NCBI GenBank assembly: GCA_016719945.1
Contig: JADJYE010000034.1
Span: 1-64,000, forward strand
DNA from: Polyangiaceae bacterium
Lineage (GTDB): Bacteria; Myxococcota_A; Polyangia; Polyangiales; Polyangiaceae
Length of the DNA: 64,000 nt
Direction of reading: 5' to 3'
Part shown: positions 18,080-26,482 of the stretch, one piece after another
Layout: each line of letters starts with the position of its first letter
Position numbering within the stretch: the first letter of the stretch is position 1
Made by a program: the position numbers and the translations under genes
Notes under the pieces: generated by a model
The model's database searches: none
What the model was told of the DNA's origin: nothing
Seen by the model: only the letters and a program-made list of their open reading frames with translations

Positions 18080-19479
18080 TCGAGCTGTTCGGCGGACGTC
18101 CCCGCGCGAACGCACGCGGCCGCCCAGTCCTCCGCACCCGCCGAGTACAAGTGATCGCGCACGTTCTCCAGGCCGACGCGGGCGACGGCGGCCGTGACGA
18201 GCAACCCGCCGAGCGGGTAGGTCTCCGCCTCGGGCCTCGCGCGGAAGGCTCGAAGCGGTAAGAGCGACGCGATCGGCGGGCGAGGCGTCAACGTCTTGGC
18301 CCACTCGGAGAGCGGCTTTCCCTGATAAGCGCCGGAGACCCAGACGGCGAGCCCTTCGCCCATCAGCGCCGAGCCCGTACCGCCCCACGCCTCGGCCGCA
18401 AACACGTGCGTCCCCTCGTGGGCGACGAGGCGCTCGAGGCCTCCTCCGGGAGCGGCGTCGGCGCGACGAACGTGGAGCGTTCGGCCGATCACCATGGCGT
18501 GACCGTCCCCACCGTCCCCCGTGAGCGCCTTCTTGGCCTCTCGATTGGGGTAGACATAGACGGTCAGCGGGGGCGGGGCGGTCAGCGCGAGGCGCTTGGC
18601 CGAGGAGGCGAGCCCGCGCCCGACCGCGTCCACGACGCGCTCGTCGTCAGGCGTCGCCTCGAGTCCGCTCGGGAACGCGATCGTCATGGCCACGCCCGCG
18701 ACGTCGCGAGAGCTCCGCCGCCAGGTGTCCCGGCGAGCCGGCTCGCCGAGCGCAGCGCGAAGCCCCCCGTCAGGGGCGGCGCTCCAGACGCCGGTGCGAA
18801 GCCGACCGAACGAGTCGCCAATGAGGATCGGCTCCCCACCGTGCCTCATGCCGCCGTTGATCTCCGTGATGCCGGGGGTGCCGAGCCCCGCATAGAGCAA
18901 CAGAGTCGGGTGACCCGGGTGGGCCGGATCTGCAGCGCGAGCCGGGACGATTGCCACGATGCGTGAGCCGGGCGCGTCGATCCGCGCTCCGCCGATCTCG
19001 ATCCGGGTCTCGTCCGCGGAGAGCGGCAACACCGGCGCGAGCGCAGCGACCACGCGATTGACGTGTGCACCACCGAACAGGATGGGGTTCTTGGGCCACG
19101 CCGCGACCCCCCCAGCGACGTCGATCGAGGCGTCGTCGATCACGGTTGCTCCAGGGAGGGCCGACCGCAACACCTCGGCCTGTGCTCTCATGTCTCGGTC
19201 GGCCCGATCGTCTCCGAGCGTTCCCAACACGAGGGTCGCCGGTCCCCTCGCCAGGAAGGCGTCGGGCGTGAGCTCCAGGTCGGCTCGCCGCTGGGACGGC
19301 GACGCGGACCTCTCCGTGGACGCCGACGAGGAGACCTCGGCTGCGCTCGTCGCGCTCGCCGACGCGCTTACGGACGCCGACGTCGAGCCGCTGGTCACGT
19401 CGGCGCCGCAGCCCCAGAGCGCGAGGCACGCGAGCGAGCTCGAGAGCCGGATCGCGCACGCGGGCCGAGCGCTACGCAT
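18055..19479 (-). CDS. Lipoprotein with C-terminal HExxH-like metallopeptidase motif
   Basis: The 474-residue product starts MRSARPACAIRLSSSLACLALW with lipobox LWGC, then a Ser-rich linker. Residues 60-290 (VLGTLGDDRADRDMRAQAEVLRS onward) match nothing I know. The C-terminal part has PPPLTVYVYPNREAKKALTG, then RLVAHEGTHVFAAEAWGG and LMGEGLAVWVSG. HEGTH with a following GEGLA is the gluzincin arrangement (HExxH plus a downstream Glu). A surface metallopeptidase is likely. Its start overlaps the end of the upstream gene by 8 bases, so both are in one operon. Confidence 0.75.
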   Translation of the reverse strand: MRSARPACAIRLSSSLACLALWGCGADVTSGSTSASVSASASATSAAEVSSSASTERSASPSQRRADLELTPDAFLARGPATLVLGTLGDDRADRDMRAQAEVLRSALPGATVIDDASIDVAGGVAAWPKNPILFGGAHVNRVVAALAPVLPLSADETRIEIGGARIDAPGSRIVAIVPARAADPAHPGHPTLLLYAGLGTPGITEINGGMRHGGEPILIGDSFGRLRTGVWSAAPDGGLRAALGEPARRDTWRRSSRDVAGVAMTIAFPSGLEATPDDERVVDAVGRGLASSAKRLALTAPPPLTVYVYPNREAKKALTGDGGDGHAMVIGRTLHVRRADAAPGGGLERLVAHEGTHVFAAEAWGGTGSALMGEGLAVWVSGAYQGKPLSEWAKTLTPRPPIASLLPLRAFRARPEAETYPLGGLLVTAAVARVGLENVRDHLYSAGAEDWAAACVRAGTSAEQLDHDLAAMK

Positions 19480-20725
19480 GGGAGGTGTCGAGGGTCACCA
19501 GGGCCCGCGCGATCCGCTCGTCGTCCGAGTCGATCCGCACGATGGCGCCCAGCGCGCGCTTCAGCTTGTCGTTGGCGCAGCTCGCCTGAGCGACGCGGAT
19601 GCGCGCGCGACCTTCGAGCGGATCGGCGGCCACGGCGGCGACCGCAGCGGCGGCGCGCGTCATCGGAGGTGAGGCCGGATCGAGCAGGACCGCGGCGAGG
19701 TTGTCGAGCGAGATGGTGGGCGTGCGCATATCGGCGTTGGCACCGGCGCCGACGTTTCGCAATGCGGTGAGCCAGGCCGCGACGGGCCGCCCCCCTCGGT
19801 GAAGGGCGTCTTGGCCCCCGTGCGTCCTCTCGCGCGCCGCGTGGCTGCGAGCATCTTCGACGCGCGCGGCGAGCTCACGCGACAGACCCCCGTCGAGGCG
19901 CCGGGTCCCCACGGGGAGCGAGACGGTCCGCCCGTCGCTGAGCTCGAGCGCCACCCCGGTGAGGATGAGCCCGTCGACCGCCCGGACACGGGCGATGTCG
20001 GCGCGACGATAGAAGCGGTCGCGCCCGAGCCACCGCACGAGCACGCCGTCGGACCCCACCTCGATGCGCGTCCGCGTGGCGGCGACGACGAGGTAGAAGA
20101 TGATCGCCAGCGGCAGGAACACGAGCTCGGCCATCTTCGCCGCGCGCAGCTGCGCCGCGGTCTCGGCCTGCTGCATGAGCAGCAGGAGGGCCGCTTGCAG
20201 CACCGGCGGGACCGCGAGCGCGAGGCCTCTCGCGAGCGGAGGCAACGCGTGGAAGCGCGCGAGCCCACGGAAGCTGGCGGTGCGCCGGTCGACCCCGAGG
20301 CCGAGCGCCTCGAGGATCGCGCGCCCCTGCTCGGCCTGCTGCACCACCAGCCGCTGGTCGCCGTGCAGCCCCAGGCGCTCCAGCCGGACCATCCACGAGC
20401 GCTCGCCCGGCATGGGCATGACGAACCCCTGGGTCACGTCCCCGTTGCTGAGCAAGGCGCGTGGTCCGAGCCAGACGCCGGCGTCGTCGATCCGCAGCTC
20501 GAGCGCCTCGCGGCGCGCGAAGATGGACGCGCGCGGCGCGGTGTACGCCGCGAAGGCCGTCACCAGCGCGACCGGAACGATGACCAGCGGGGACTCGACG
20601 ACCCCGGCCCCGAGGACGGTCGTGGCGACGAGCCCCAGGCCCAAGCCCACGGTCGCGGCGACGATCGCCCACGCCGACCGCGCGGTCGAGAGGCGCTCCG
20701 CGGGGAACGACGTCAGGGTGGGCAC
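19472..20725 (-). CDS. Membrane protein with PH-like domain, paralogue of 28306-29103
   Basis: From the GTG at 20725 the 417-residue product begins PTLTSFPAERLSTARSAWAI. It has two pairs of transmembrane helices (about residues 17-55 and 175-225). Each pair is followed by a beta-rich segment (LRIDDAGVWLGPRALL and IEVGSDGVLVRWLGRDRFY) of bacterial PH type. The end (GRPVAAWLTAL, SLDNLAAVLLDP, ARIRVAQASCANDKLKRALGAI) aligns by eye with the tail of the protein at 28306. The open frame continues upstream to 22006, but that part lies opposite the GGDEF gene and is not protein-like. Function is unknown. Confidence 0.7.
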   Translation of the reverse strand: MPTLTSFPAERLSTARSAWAIVAATVGLGLGLVATTVLGAGVVESPLVIVPVALVTAFAAYTAPRASIFARREALELRIDDAGVWLGPRALLSNGDVTQGFVMPMPGERSWMVRLERLGLHGDQRLVVQQAEQGRAILEALGLGVDRRTASFRGLARFHALPPLARGLALAVPPVLQAALLLLMQQAETAAQLRAAKMAELVFLPLAIIFYLVVAATRTRIEVGSDGVLVRWLGRDRFYRRADIARVRAVDGLILTGVALELSDGRTVSLPVGTRRLDGGLSRELAARVEDARSHAARERTHGGQDALHRGGRPVAAWLTALRNVGAGANADMRTPTISLDNLAAVLLDPASPPMTRAAAAVAAVAADPLEGRARIRVAQASCANDKLKRALGAIVRIDSDDERIARALVTLDTSHA

Positions 20726-20872
20726 GACCCTGGAGCGTAGCGAAGCACGGTCGAGCGAGCCAGGAGCACCGCGCCGGGCGCTGGGGCCCAGCGGTTCGAG
20801 GGTGTGTCCCCCGCAGCCCGAGCCCGAGGCCCTAAGCGCGCGCATGGCGATCGGCGCTACGATGGTGTGGCT

Positions 20873-21859
20873 ATGGACCTCAAGCTCCAAGAGGCCCGCT
20901 TCCTCTACGAGGTGGTGACGGCGTTCTGTGCGCGGTTCGAACGAACGGTGGTCGAGGTGCTCGCCAAGGAGCTGCGCAACGTCGAGCCCGTGCCGGTGCG
21001 TGAGCTGCGTGAGCAGCTCCAGCTCCTGCTCCGCCAGCTCGAGTCGCGGCAGGAGACGGTGCCCGTCCACGAGGTCATGGCCCCGCTCGTGAAGCGGGTG
21101 CTGCTGGCAGAGCGCCGCCAGCTCGCCGAGGAGCTCGAGCGCCCCCTCGCCAAGGCGAGCGACCCTGCGGTGGTGTCCGCGCTCGGTCGGGAGCTTCGTC
21201 GCTACGACGCCATGCTGGCGACCGAGGAGATCGGCGCGGCGGCCCCACAGGGGATCCCGCGCCTCGCCGACTTCCTCTCGATCCGCTTCGCGGCGGAGGC
21301 CAAGACCGACGCCCCGCCGCTGATGCCGCGCGTGTACGACGAAAAGTTTCACATCCTCGAGGCGCCCACCCTCTTCTTCCCGGACCTCGCCCATTACCGT
21401 GACGCGTGCTCGCTCAGGGGCGCGTCCCTGGCCGTCGCCTTCCTCGATATCGACGACTTCAAGGCCGTCAACGAGCGACTCGGAGAGACGACCGTCGACC
21501 ACACCGTGCTCGGCCCCTTCATGGAGCTGGTCGAGGCGTGGATCTTCGCGCGCGGGCACGCGTACCGCTTCGGCGGCGACGAATACTTGGTGCTGCTCCC
21601 CAACGCGACCGCGAGCTCCGCCGCGGCCGTGCTCTCGGAGCTCCGTGAGCGCCTCGCGCGGGCGACCTACCGAGGCACGAAGCTCCGGGTGTCCGTGTCG
21701 TCGGGGGTCGCCGTCGTGGACCCCGACTGTCACCTCACGGATCGCGAGGTGCTCGGGCGCGCGAACGCCGCGAAGGCCCGAGCGAAGAGCGTCCGCAAGG
21801 GGAGCGTCGTGGTCGTCGCCGGCCCGACGTGGGACGTCACCGAGGCGCCGGTCGTCTGA
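20873..21859 (+). CDS. Diguanylate cyclase (GGDEF domain)
   Basis: The 328-residue soluble product should make cyclic di-GMP from two GTP. The catalytic domain (about 160-315) has FLDIDDFKAVNE with the metal Asp residues and YRFGGDEYLVLLPN as active site, the allowed GGDEY form. SVSSGVAVVD follows. The N-terminal 150 residues are helical (LRNVEPVPVRELREQLQLLL) with no known sensor. No RxxD inhibitory site is obvious five residues before GGDEY. ATG 20873 is the start; sequence upstream in frame is shared with the divergent gene's promoter region. Confidence 0.88.
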   Translation: MDLKLQEARFLYEVVTAFCARFERTVVEVLAKELRNVEPVPVRELREQLQLLLRQLESRQETVPVHEVMAPLVKRVLLAERRQLAEELERPLAKASDPAVVSALGRELRRYDAMLATEEIGAAAPQGIPRLADFLSIRFAAEAKTDAPPLMPRVYDEKFHILEAPTLFFPDLAHYRDACSLRGASLAVAFLDIDDFKAVNERLGETTVDHTVLGPFMELVEAWIFARGHAYRFGGDEYLVLLPNATASSAAAVLSELRERLARATYRGTKLRVSVSSGVAVVDPDCHLTDREVLGRANAAKARAKSVRKGSVVVVAGPTWDVTEAPVV

Positions 21860-21902
21860 GGCCCGCGCCGACCCGGCTTGGCTGCCGGGCGCTCCGGACC
21901 AC

Positions 21903-22565
21903 TCAGCCCAGCGTGAGCTTTCTCGCCGCCTTGCAGCGCCTCGGGCTCTTGTCGACGCCGATCGCGGCGAAGCCGAACGAGTTGGCGACTGCGAGCGCAG
22001 TGCCATTGCCGCAGAACGGGTCGATCACCGTCTCGGTCTCCGTCTCCTCGCGCAGATAGCTGCACGCGAGGGCGCAGGCGGTCGCGCCCATCGCCTTGCT
22101 CCAGGGCATGAAGCCGGCGTCGGGCAGCACGTCCGGGCTGGCAGATCTGGGTGGCGGACGCTCGCTCTTGGCCGCGCAGATCATGTGCGAGTAGCTGGAG
22201 CGCCCGAACGTGGGGGTGCCCGGCGGCTGCCTGCACACGATCTTGTGCCACACCAACGAGGCGCCGGCGTCCTCGATGGCGCGCAAGATGAGGTAGCCCT
22301 TGTCGATCCAGACCCCTCCGATGCGGAGGTCGCTCTGGTAGAAGATCGCGACGCCCTCGGGAGGCGTCCACGCGAGGATCGTGCGCGCGGTCGCGATCGT
22401 CCACGCGCGCCACGCGGCAAGGTCCATCCCCTCGACCTCCGTGAGCGTGGGGATCGACGTGATGACGCTGCTCCTCGGCGGGGCAGGGTTGTGTGCGAGC
22501 CAGGAGAGGGCCTCCGCCCGGATGATGCGACGGGGTGGCGCGACCAGGGTCGACGACGAGGTCAA
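21903..22565 (-). CDS. DNA-methylase-like SAM-dependent methyltransferase
   Basis: The 220-residue product has the SAM-binding motif VIDPFCGNGTALAVANSFGF near its C-terminus and the segment SVITSIPTLTEVEGMDLAAW near its N-terminus. Catalytic motif IV before motif I is the beta-class order of amino-methyltransferases. However, the usual (D/N/S)PP(Y/W) is replaced by SIPT, so base N-methylation is uncertain. SSYSHMICAAKSERP and DVLPDAGFMPWSKAMG lie between. The TTG start at 22565 overlaps the TGA of the halogenase gene, so translation is coupled. No restriction enzyme is nearby. Confidence 0.7.
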   Translation of the reverse strand: MTSSSTLVAPPRRIIRAEALSWLAHNPAPPRSSVITSIPTLTEVEGMDLAAWRAWTIATARTILAWTPPEGVAIFYQSDLRIGGVWIDKGYLILRAIEDAGASLVWHKIVCRQPPGTPTFGRSSYSHMICAAKSERPPPRSASPDVLPDAGFMPWSKAMGATACALACSYLREETETETVIDPFCGNGTALAVANSFGFAAIGVDKSPRRCKAARKLTLG

Positions 22566-24223
22566 AGGAATTGCGCCATCTTCGACACCCACGCGGCCGG
22601 GTTGTGGACCACGTTGCGCATCCACTCGGGGCGCTCGCGCACCAAGCGCAGGGCCTCGGCCTGGGGCAGCGCGCGCCGGCTGAAGTCGACCGCCAGCTGG
22701 CGGCGCGCCTTCCACACCTCGGGCTTCTCGCGCTCGAGCTTGGGGTGGGGCACCTTTTGCCCCAGCAAGATGCAGTCGAGCCCGTGCAGGCCATAGAAGT
22801 AGACGCCGGCGACCTCGTTCAGCTGCGTTCGCACCGCGCGCGGCATCAGCGAGAGCGGCCCACACGCCCGGAACAGATCGAGCGCGTCCTGCAGGCCGGA
22901 GACGTCGACGTCCTCGCGAACCGCTTTCCAGAAGCGAGAGTCCTTGCGCTTGTTGAACTTGTAGTGAACGGCGAGAAACCAGCGCAGCCGATCCCAGTCT
23001 CGACCGATGGTGGTGTTGACGAAGCGCTTGAGCACGGCCCGCTCGGGCCCCATGGGGAACGCCCGCACGAGCGCGGTGACCGCCCGCATGATCATGAGCA
23101 GCCCCGTCGACTCGAGCGGCTCGACGAACGCGTAGGCGTTGCCGATCGCGTAGACGTTGCCGACCCACGCGCGGTCGTGTCGACCCGACTTGAAGCGCAC
23201 CACTCGCTCGCTCGTGAGGTCTGGCCAGGTGCGCTTCGCCTCCGCGAGCGCCTCGTCGTCGGTGCAAAATGAGGACGAATAGACGTAGCCCTGGTGGTCA
23301 TCCTCCATGATGGGGATGTTCCAGCACCAGCCGCTGTCCATCGTGCGCGCCGTGGTGTACGGCTTCAGCTTGCCGCCGTGCGGCACGTTGAAGGCCAGCG
23401 CCGAGTCCGTGAACAAGCTGCTGGCGAAGCTGTGGAAGCGCTCGCCCAGCTTGTGCTCGAGCAAGAACGATCGGAACCCCGAGCAGTCGACGTACAGATC
23501 GAACTCGAGCTGTCGGCCGTCTTCGGCGACGAGGTGCTCGATCGATGGCTCTCCGTCAGTTTCGGCAGGCGAGAGCTTCGCGTCGACGATCTTGCAGTCG
23601 AGGTGCACAATGCCTCGCTCGACCGCGGTGCGCCGCAGGTACTCGACGAGCCGCTTGTTGTCGAGGTGGTAGGCGTAGGCCTGAACGTGCAAGAACGGGT
23701 GCTCTTGCCCGCCAGCGCGGATGACCGGCGTCACGTCGCGGGCCATCAGCACCGACTGCAGGGTGAACGAGCTCACGTTGCCGGTCTCGCCCATCGAGCC
23801 GAGCATGCCGATGCCATTGACCTCCCAGTCGAAGGGCGCCTGGAACACGTAGTCGCCCGGGAGCCCCCATTCGAAGCGAATGCCCTGCTTCCAGGTCGGC
23901 TGCACCTCGCGGATGAAGTCGTGGACGTTCAGCTTGAGATAGTGATGAAGGAAGGGGACCAGGCTGGGCACGCTCGCCTCGCCGACGCCGATGATCGGGA
24001 TCGACGGCGTCTCGATGACCGTCACCTCCAGCCAGGGCAGCTGCGCGCGCAGCGCGAGCGCCGTGAACCAGCCCGCGGTCCCTCCGCCCAGGATCCCGAC
24101 CCGACGAACGGTGCCGTCGTCGGCGCTCTTCGGGCGGTACGCCTCACGCTGGAGGAGCTCGTGGTTGACGAAGAGCTGCTGCAGCCCCTCCAGGGGGCTC
24201 GGACGAGTCGGCGCCGGTCGCAT
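22562..24223 (-). CDS. Flavin-dependent tryptophan halogenase family protein
   Basis: The 553-residue product is a FADH2-dependent halogenase. GILGGGTAGWFTALALRA is the FAD site. GVGEASVPSLVPFLHHYLKL, then TWKQGIRFEWG, includes the active-site Lys that carries hypohalous acid in this family. SGWCWNIPI is the diagnostic WxWxIP motif, and AIGNAYAFVEPLESTGLLMI completes the FAD domain. Length is close to PrnA/RebH (about 530). Chlorination or bromination of an indole or similar substrate is expected, though the substrate cannot be read from sequence. No flavin reductase or NRPS/PKS gene lies in the window. Confidence 0.9.
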   Translation of the reverse strand: MRPAPTRPSPLEGLQQLFVNHELLQREAYRPKSADDGTVRRVGILGGGTAGWFTALALRAQLPWLEVTVIETPSIPIIGVGEASVPSLVPFLHHYLKLNVHDFIREVQPTWKQGIRFEWGLPGDYVFQAPFDWEVNGIGMLGSMGETGNVSSFTLQSVLMARDVTPVIRAGGQEHPFLHVQAYAYHLDNKRLVEYLRRTAVERGIVHLDCKIVDAKLSPAETDGEPSIEHLVAEDGRQLEFDLYVDCSGFRSFLLEHKLGERFHSFASSLFTDSALAFNVPHGGKLKPYTTARTMDSGWCWNIPIMEDDHQGYVYSSSFCTDDEALAEAKRTWPDLTSERVVRFKSGRHDRAWVGNVYAIGNAYAFVEPLESTGLLMIMRAVTALVRAFPMGPERAVLKRFVNTTIGRDWDRLRWFLAVHYKFNKRKDSRFWKAVREDVDVSGLQDALDLFRACGPLSLMPRAVRTQLNEVAGVYFYGLHGLDCILLGQKVPHPKLEREKPEVWKARRQLAVDFSRRALPQAEALRLVRERPEWMRNVVHNPAAWVSKMAQFL

Positions 24224-24426
24224 GGCGCGAGGCTACTCCAGCGACCTCCCCGGCGCCTCTGCTAGGCTAGTCCGACTCGAGCGACCTCGGCCATCCACCC
24301 TGGTCCTTGGCTGCGAGCCCAACTAGCCTGTTCCGGAACCGCCTCCTCGCGCCGTGGTGGCTGAGCCATCGGCGATGACGATGGGGCTCTGATGCTTGCC
24401 CCCTGGCAGAAATGGAATCGACGACC

Positions 24427-24822
24427 ATGAAGACGTCAAGCACGCTGCTCGCGCTCGCGCTCGCGCTCGCTGGATGCGACAAGAAGCAGGAGGCATCAAC
24501 GAGCTCGAAGGCCGAGGCCCCCAAGGAAGACAAGGCCAAGACGAAAGCCAGCCTCGAGCAGTGCCAAGCGGCGGTCAAACACAAGATCGAGCTCTACGAA
24601 AAGGCCCATCCTGGCGTCCCGGCCTACGCAGGTGGACTCGATGGAGAAACGGGACGCGGTGTCGTCAGCAACTGCCATGAGGGGAAGCAGTGGAGCGTGG
24701 CGGCCGTCGAATGCATCACCGAGTCGAAAACGGAGGATGAAGAATACAAGTGCCTCAAGCGCTTCCCGCCTCTGAGAGACACCGGTGGAGCGCCAGCACC
24801 CAAGGCGCCTGGCGCACCGTGA
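24427..24822 (+). CDS. Small Cys-containing lipoprotein, unknown function
   Basis: From ATG 24427 the product is MKTSSTLLALALALAGCDKK, a textbook lipoprotein signal, then a Lys/Glu/Ala-rich linker. The folded part (ASLEQCQAAVKHKIELYEKA to ECITESKTEDEEYKCLKRFPP) has four spaced cysteines that could form two disulfides. An in-frame ATG at 24412 would add five residues. I recognise no family. The 203 bases before it, back to the divergent halogenase, hold no clear element. Confidence 0.65.
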   Translation: MKTSSTLLALALALAGCDKKQEASTSSKAEAPKEDKAKTKASLEQCQAAVKHKIELYEKAHPGVPAYAGGLDGETGRGVVSNCHEGKQWSVAAVECITESKTEDEEYKCLKRFPPLRDTGGAPAPKAPGAP

Positions 24823-24863
24823 CGAAGTCCCCACTCGGCACGCCGGGTCGCTCGCCGAGCTGA

Positions 24864-26411
24864 CTACCACGCCCGGCGGCGGCGCAGGCCCGCCCAGACC
24901 AACAGCGCCATCCACGCAGCGCCCGGACCGGACGTACCCCTGCCCGTGGTGCCACAGTCGCAGCCGTCGCTCGACGAGCCGCCACCGCCGCCGCCTCCAC
25001 CTTCCCCGGTGCTGCCGCCGCCTTGGCTTTGGCCGCCCGCATTGGACCCTCCGGCCGACGAGCCGCCGGTGAGCAGCCCACCGCCGCCTTCGCCGCCGCC
25101 CCCCGTGCCCGGGTTCGGATCGTCGATGCACTCACCGGCTTCGCAGACCTGTCCGGCCGGACACACGACCCCGGCGCAGCCGTCGGCGCAGGTGCCGTCT
25201 GACTGGCAGACGCCGCCGTTCGGACAGTCGACGTCGACGCAGGCGTCGAAGACGCACAGGCCCGACATCAGGCACGTCTCCCCGACGGAGCAGCCGGTGC
25301 AGTCGCAGGTGTCGACGCACGACCCGCCGTCGCACACCTGGTTGTCGTCGCACGTGATCGCGTCGCACGGATCGAGGCAGTTGCCGGCCAAGCAGATCTG
25401 CCCGACCGGGCACACGACGCCAGAGCAAGGCTCGACGCACTCGCCGCCCACGCATTGGCTGCCGTCAGGGCAGTCGACCCCCACACAGGCCGGCTCGACG
25501 CACAGGCCCTTCGCGTCGTCGCACAGCTTGTCGGCGGGGCATTCGAACTCGCCGCTGCTGCAGCTGGGGACGCAGTTCCCGTTGTCGCAGACCTCGCCCG
25601 TGTTGCACAGGTCGCCGTCGTCGACCGCGCCGCTGCAGTCGTTGTCGAAGCCGTCGCACACCTCGTTCTCGGGCTCCACGAGCGGCAGGCACGCGAGCTC
25701 CCCGTTCTGGCATTGCAGCGTCCCCAGGCCGCACACCCCGGGCGCGCCGGTCTGGCACTCGCCGCCGCCGCCCGAGCAGGTGATGCCGGTGACGAACGTG
25801 GTGAGGTCGTCGAAGTCGTTGTCGCCGCCGGAGATGAGGTCCTCCCAGCCGAAGTAGAAGGCGTTGGGGACCACCGTGCTGTTGTAGGTGAGCAGGTGGT
25901 AGTACGGGTTGGCCTGGCCAGAGTCGGGGTTGTATTCGGTCTCGCTGTAGAAGACGTAGGCGTAGTCCGCCGGGCCCGTGCCTGGCCCGCAGCCGCCGGT
26001 GACGACGCCTTCGTAGAAGCCGATCTCTCCGCCCAGGTAGGCGGGGTCGTTCTGGATGTACGGCAGCGGCGTGATGGTGCCGATCGGATCGGAGCAATGA
26101 ATGAACTCGTGCAGATCGCTCAGGGCGGGCGCGGAGCCGGTGACGTTGTACCAACCGAACGCGTTCTGATAGCCGGCGTTGCGCTGCAGGACCTCGAAGG
26201 TCAGCGAGCACGACGGCTGGAACGTCTCGGGGACGGCCGACGCGACCGCGAGCGCGTCGATGCCCTCTCCGCGCGAGTCGAACAGCCCCTGCAGTCCGTT
26301 GCCCTGCGGGATGGGCGTGCCGTCCGGCTGGCTCAGCTGAGCGAGCGCCACGGACGGCGCGAGGAGCGCGAGGGAAGCGACGCCACCGAAGACCCAGCAC
26401 TCAGCTCTCAT
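24864..26411 (-). CDS. Secreted Cys-rich repeat protein with MYXO-CTERM tail
   Basis: ATG 26411 gives MRAECWVFGGVASLALLAPSVALA, a Sec signal. Residues 25-185 contain FYFGWEDLISGGDNDFDDL, a DUF4114-like acidic calcium-binding pattern. Then come about eight short Cys-rich modules: ENEVCDGFDNDCSGAVDDGD (MopE-like), and CxxGxxC units such as CPAGQVCEAGECIDD and CPNGGVCQSDGTCADG. A Gly/Ser stretch leads to GCDCGTTG, one hydrophobic helix and RRRR at the end, the MYXO-CTERM surface-sorting form. It is probably anchored in or shed from the outer surface. The large frame upstream of 26411 is opposite the sulfatase and not coding. Confidence 0.8.
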   Translation of the reverse strand: MRAECWVFGGVASLALLAPSVALAQLSQPDGTPIPQGNGLQGLFDSRGEGIDALAVASAVPETFQPSCSLTFEVLQRNAGYQNAFGWYNVTGSAPALSDLHEFIHCSDPIGTITPLPYIQNDPAYLGGEIGFYEGVVTGGCGPGTGPADYAYVFYSETEYNPDSGQANPYYHLLTYNSTVVPNAFYFGWEDLISGGDNDFDDLTTFVTGITCSGGGGECQTGAPGVCGLGTLQCQNGELACLPLVEPENEVCDGFDNDCSGAVDDGDLCNTGEVCDNGNCVPSCSSGEFECPADKLCDDAKGLCVEPACVGVDCPDGSQCVGGECVEPCSGVVCPVGQICLAGNCLDPCDAITCDDNQVCDGGSCVDTCDCTGCSVGETCLMSGLCVFDACVDVDCPNGGVCQSDGTCADGCAGVVCPAGQVCEAGECIDDPNPGTGGGGEGGGGLLTGGSSAGGSNAGGQSQGGGSTGEGGGGGGGGSSSDGCDCGTTGRGTSGPGAAWMALLVWAGLRRRRAW

Positions 26412-26482
26412 CGTTCGCTCGTTTCTGCGGCGCCCGGCTGCCACGCCACGATGGTAACAGCACGGCCCCCCGACGGGGCTGT

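Noticed and set aside
20726..22006. Long open frame extending the 19472 gene upstream
   Set aside because: It is low-complexity Arg/Glu/Leu text lying opposite the clear GGDEF gene; no motif or signal supports it.
21903..22565. Restriction-modification system
   Set aside because: No restriction enzyme or specificity gene is adjacent, and the methylase catalytic motif is altered; its partner is a halogenase.
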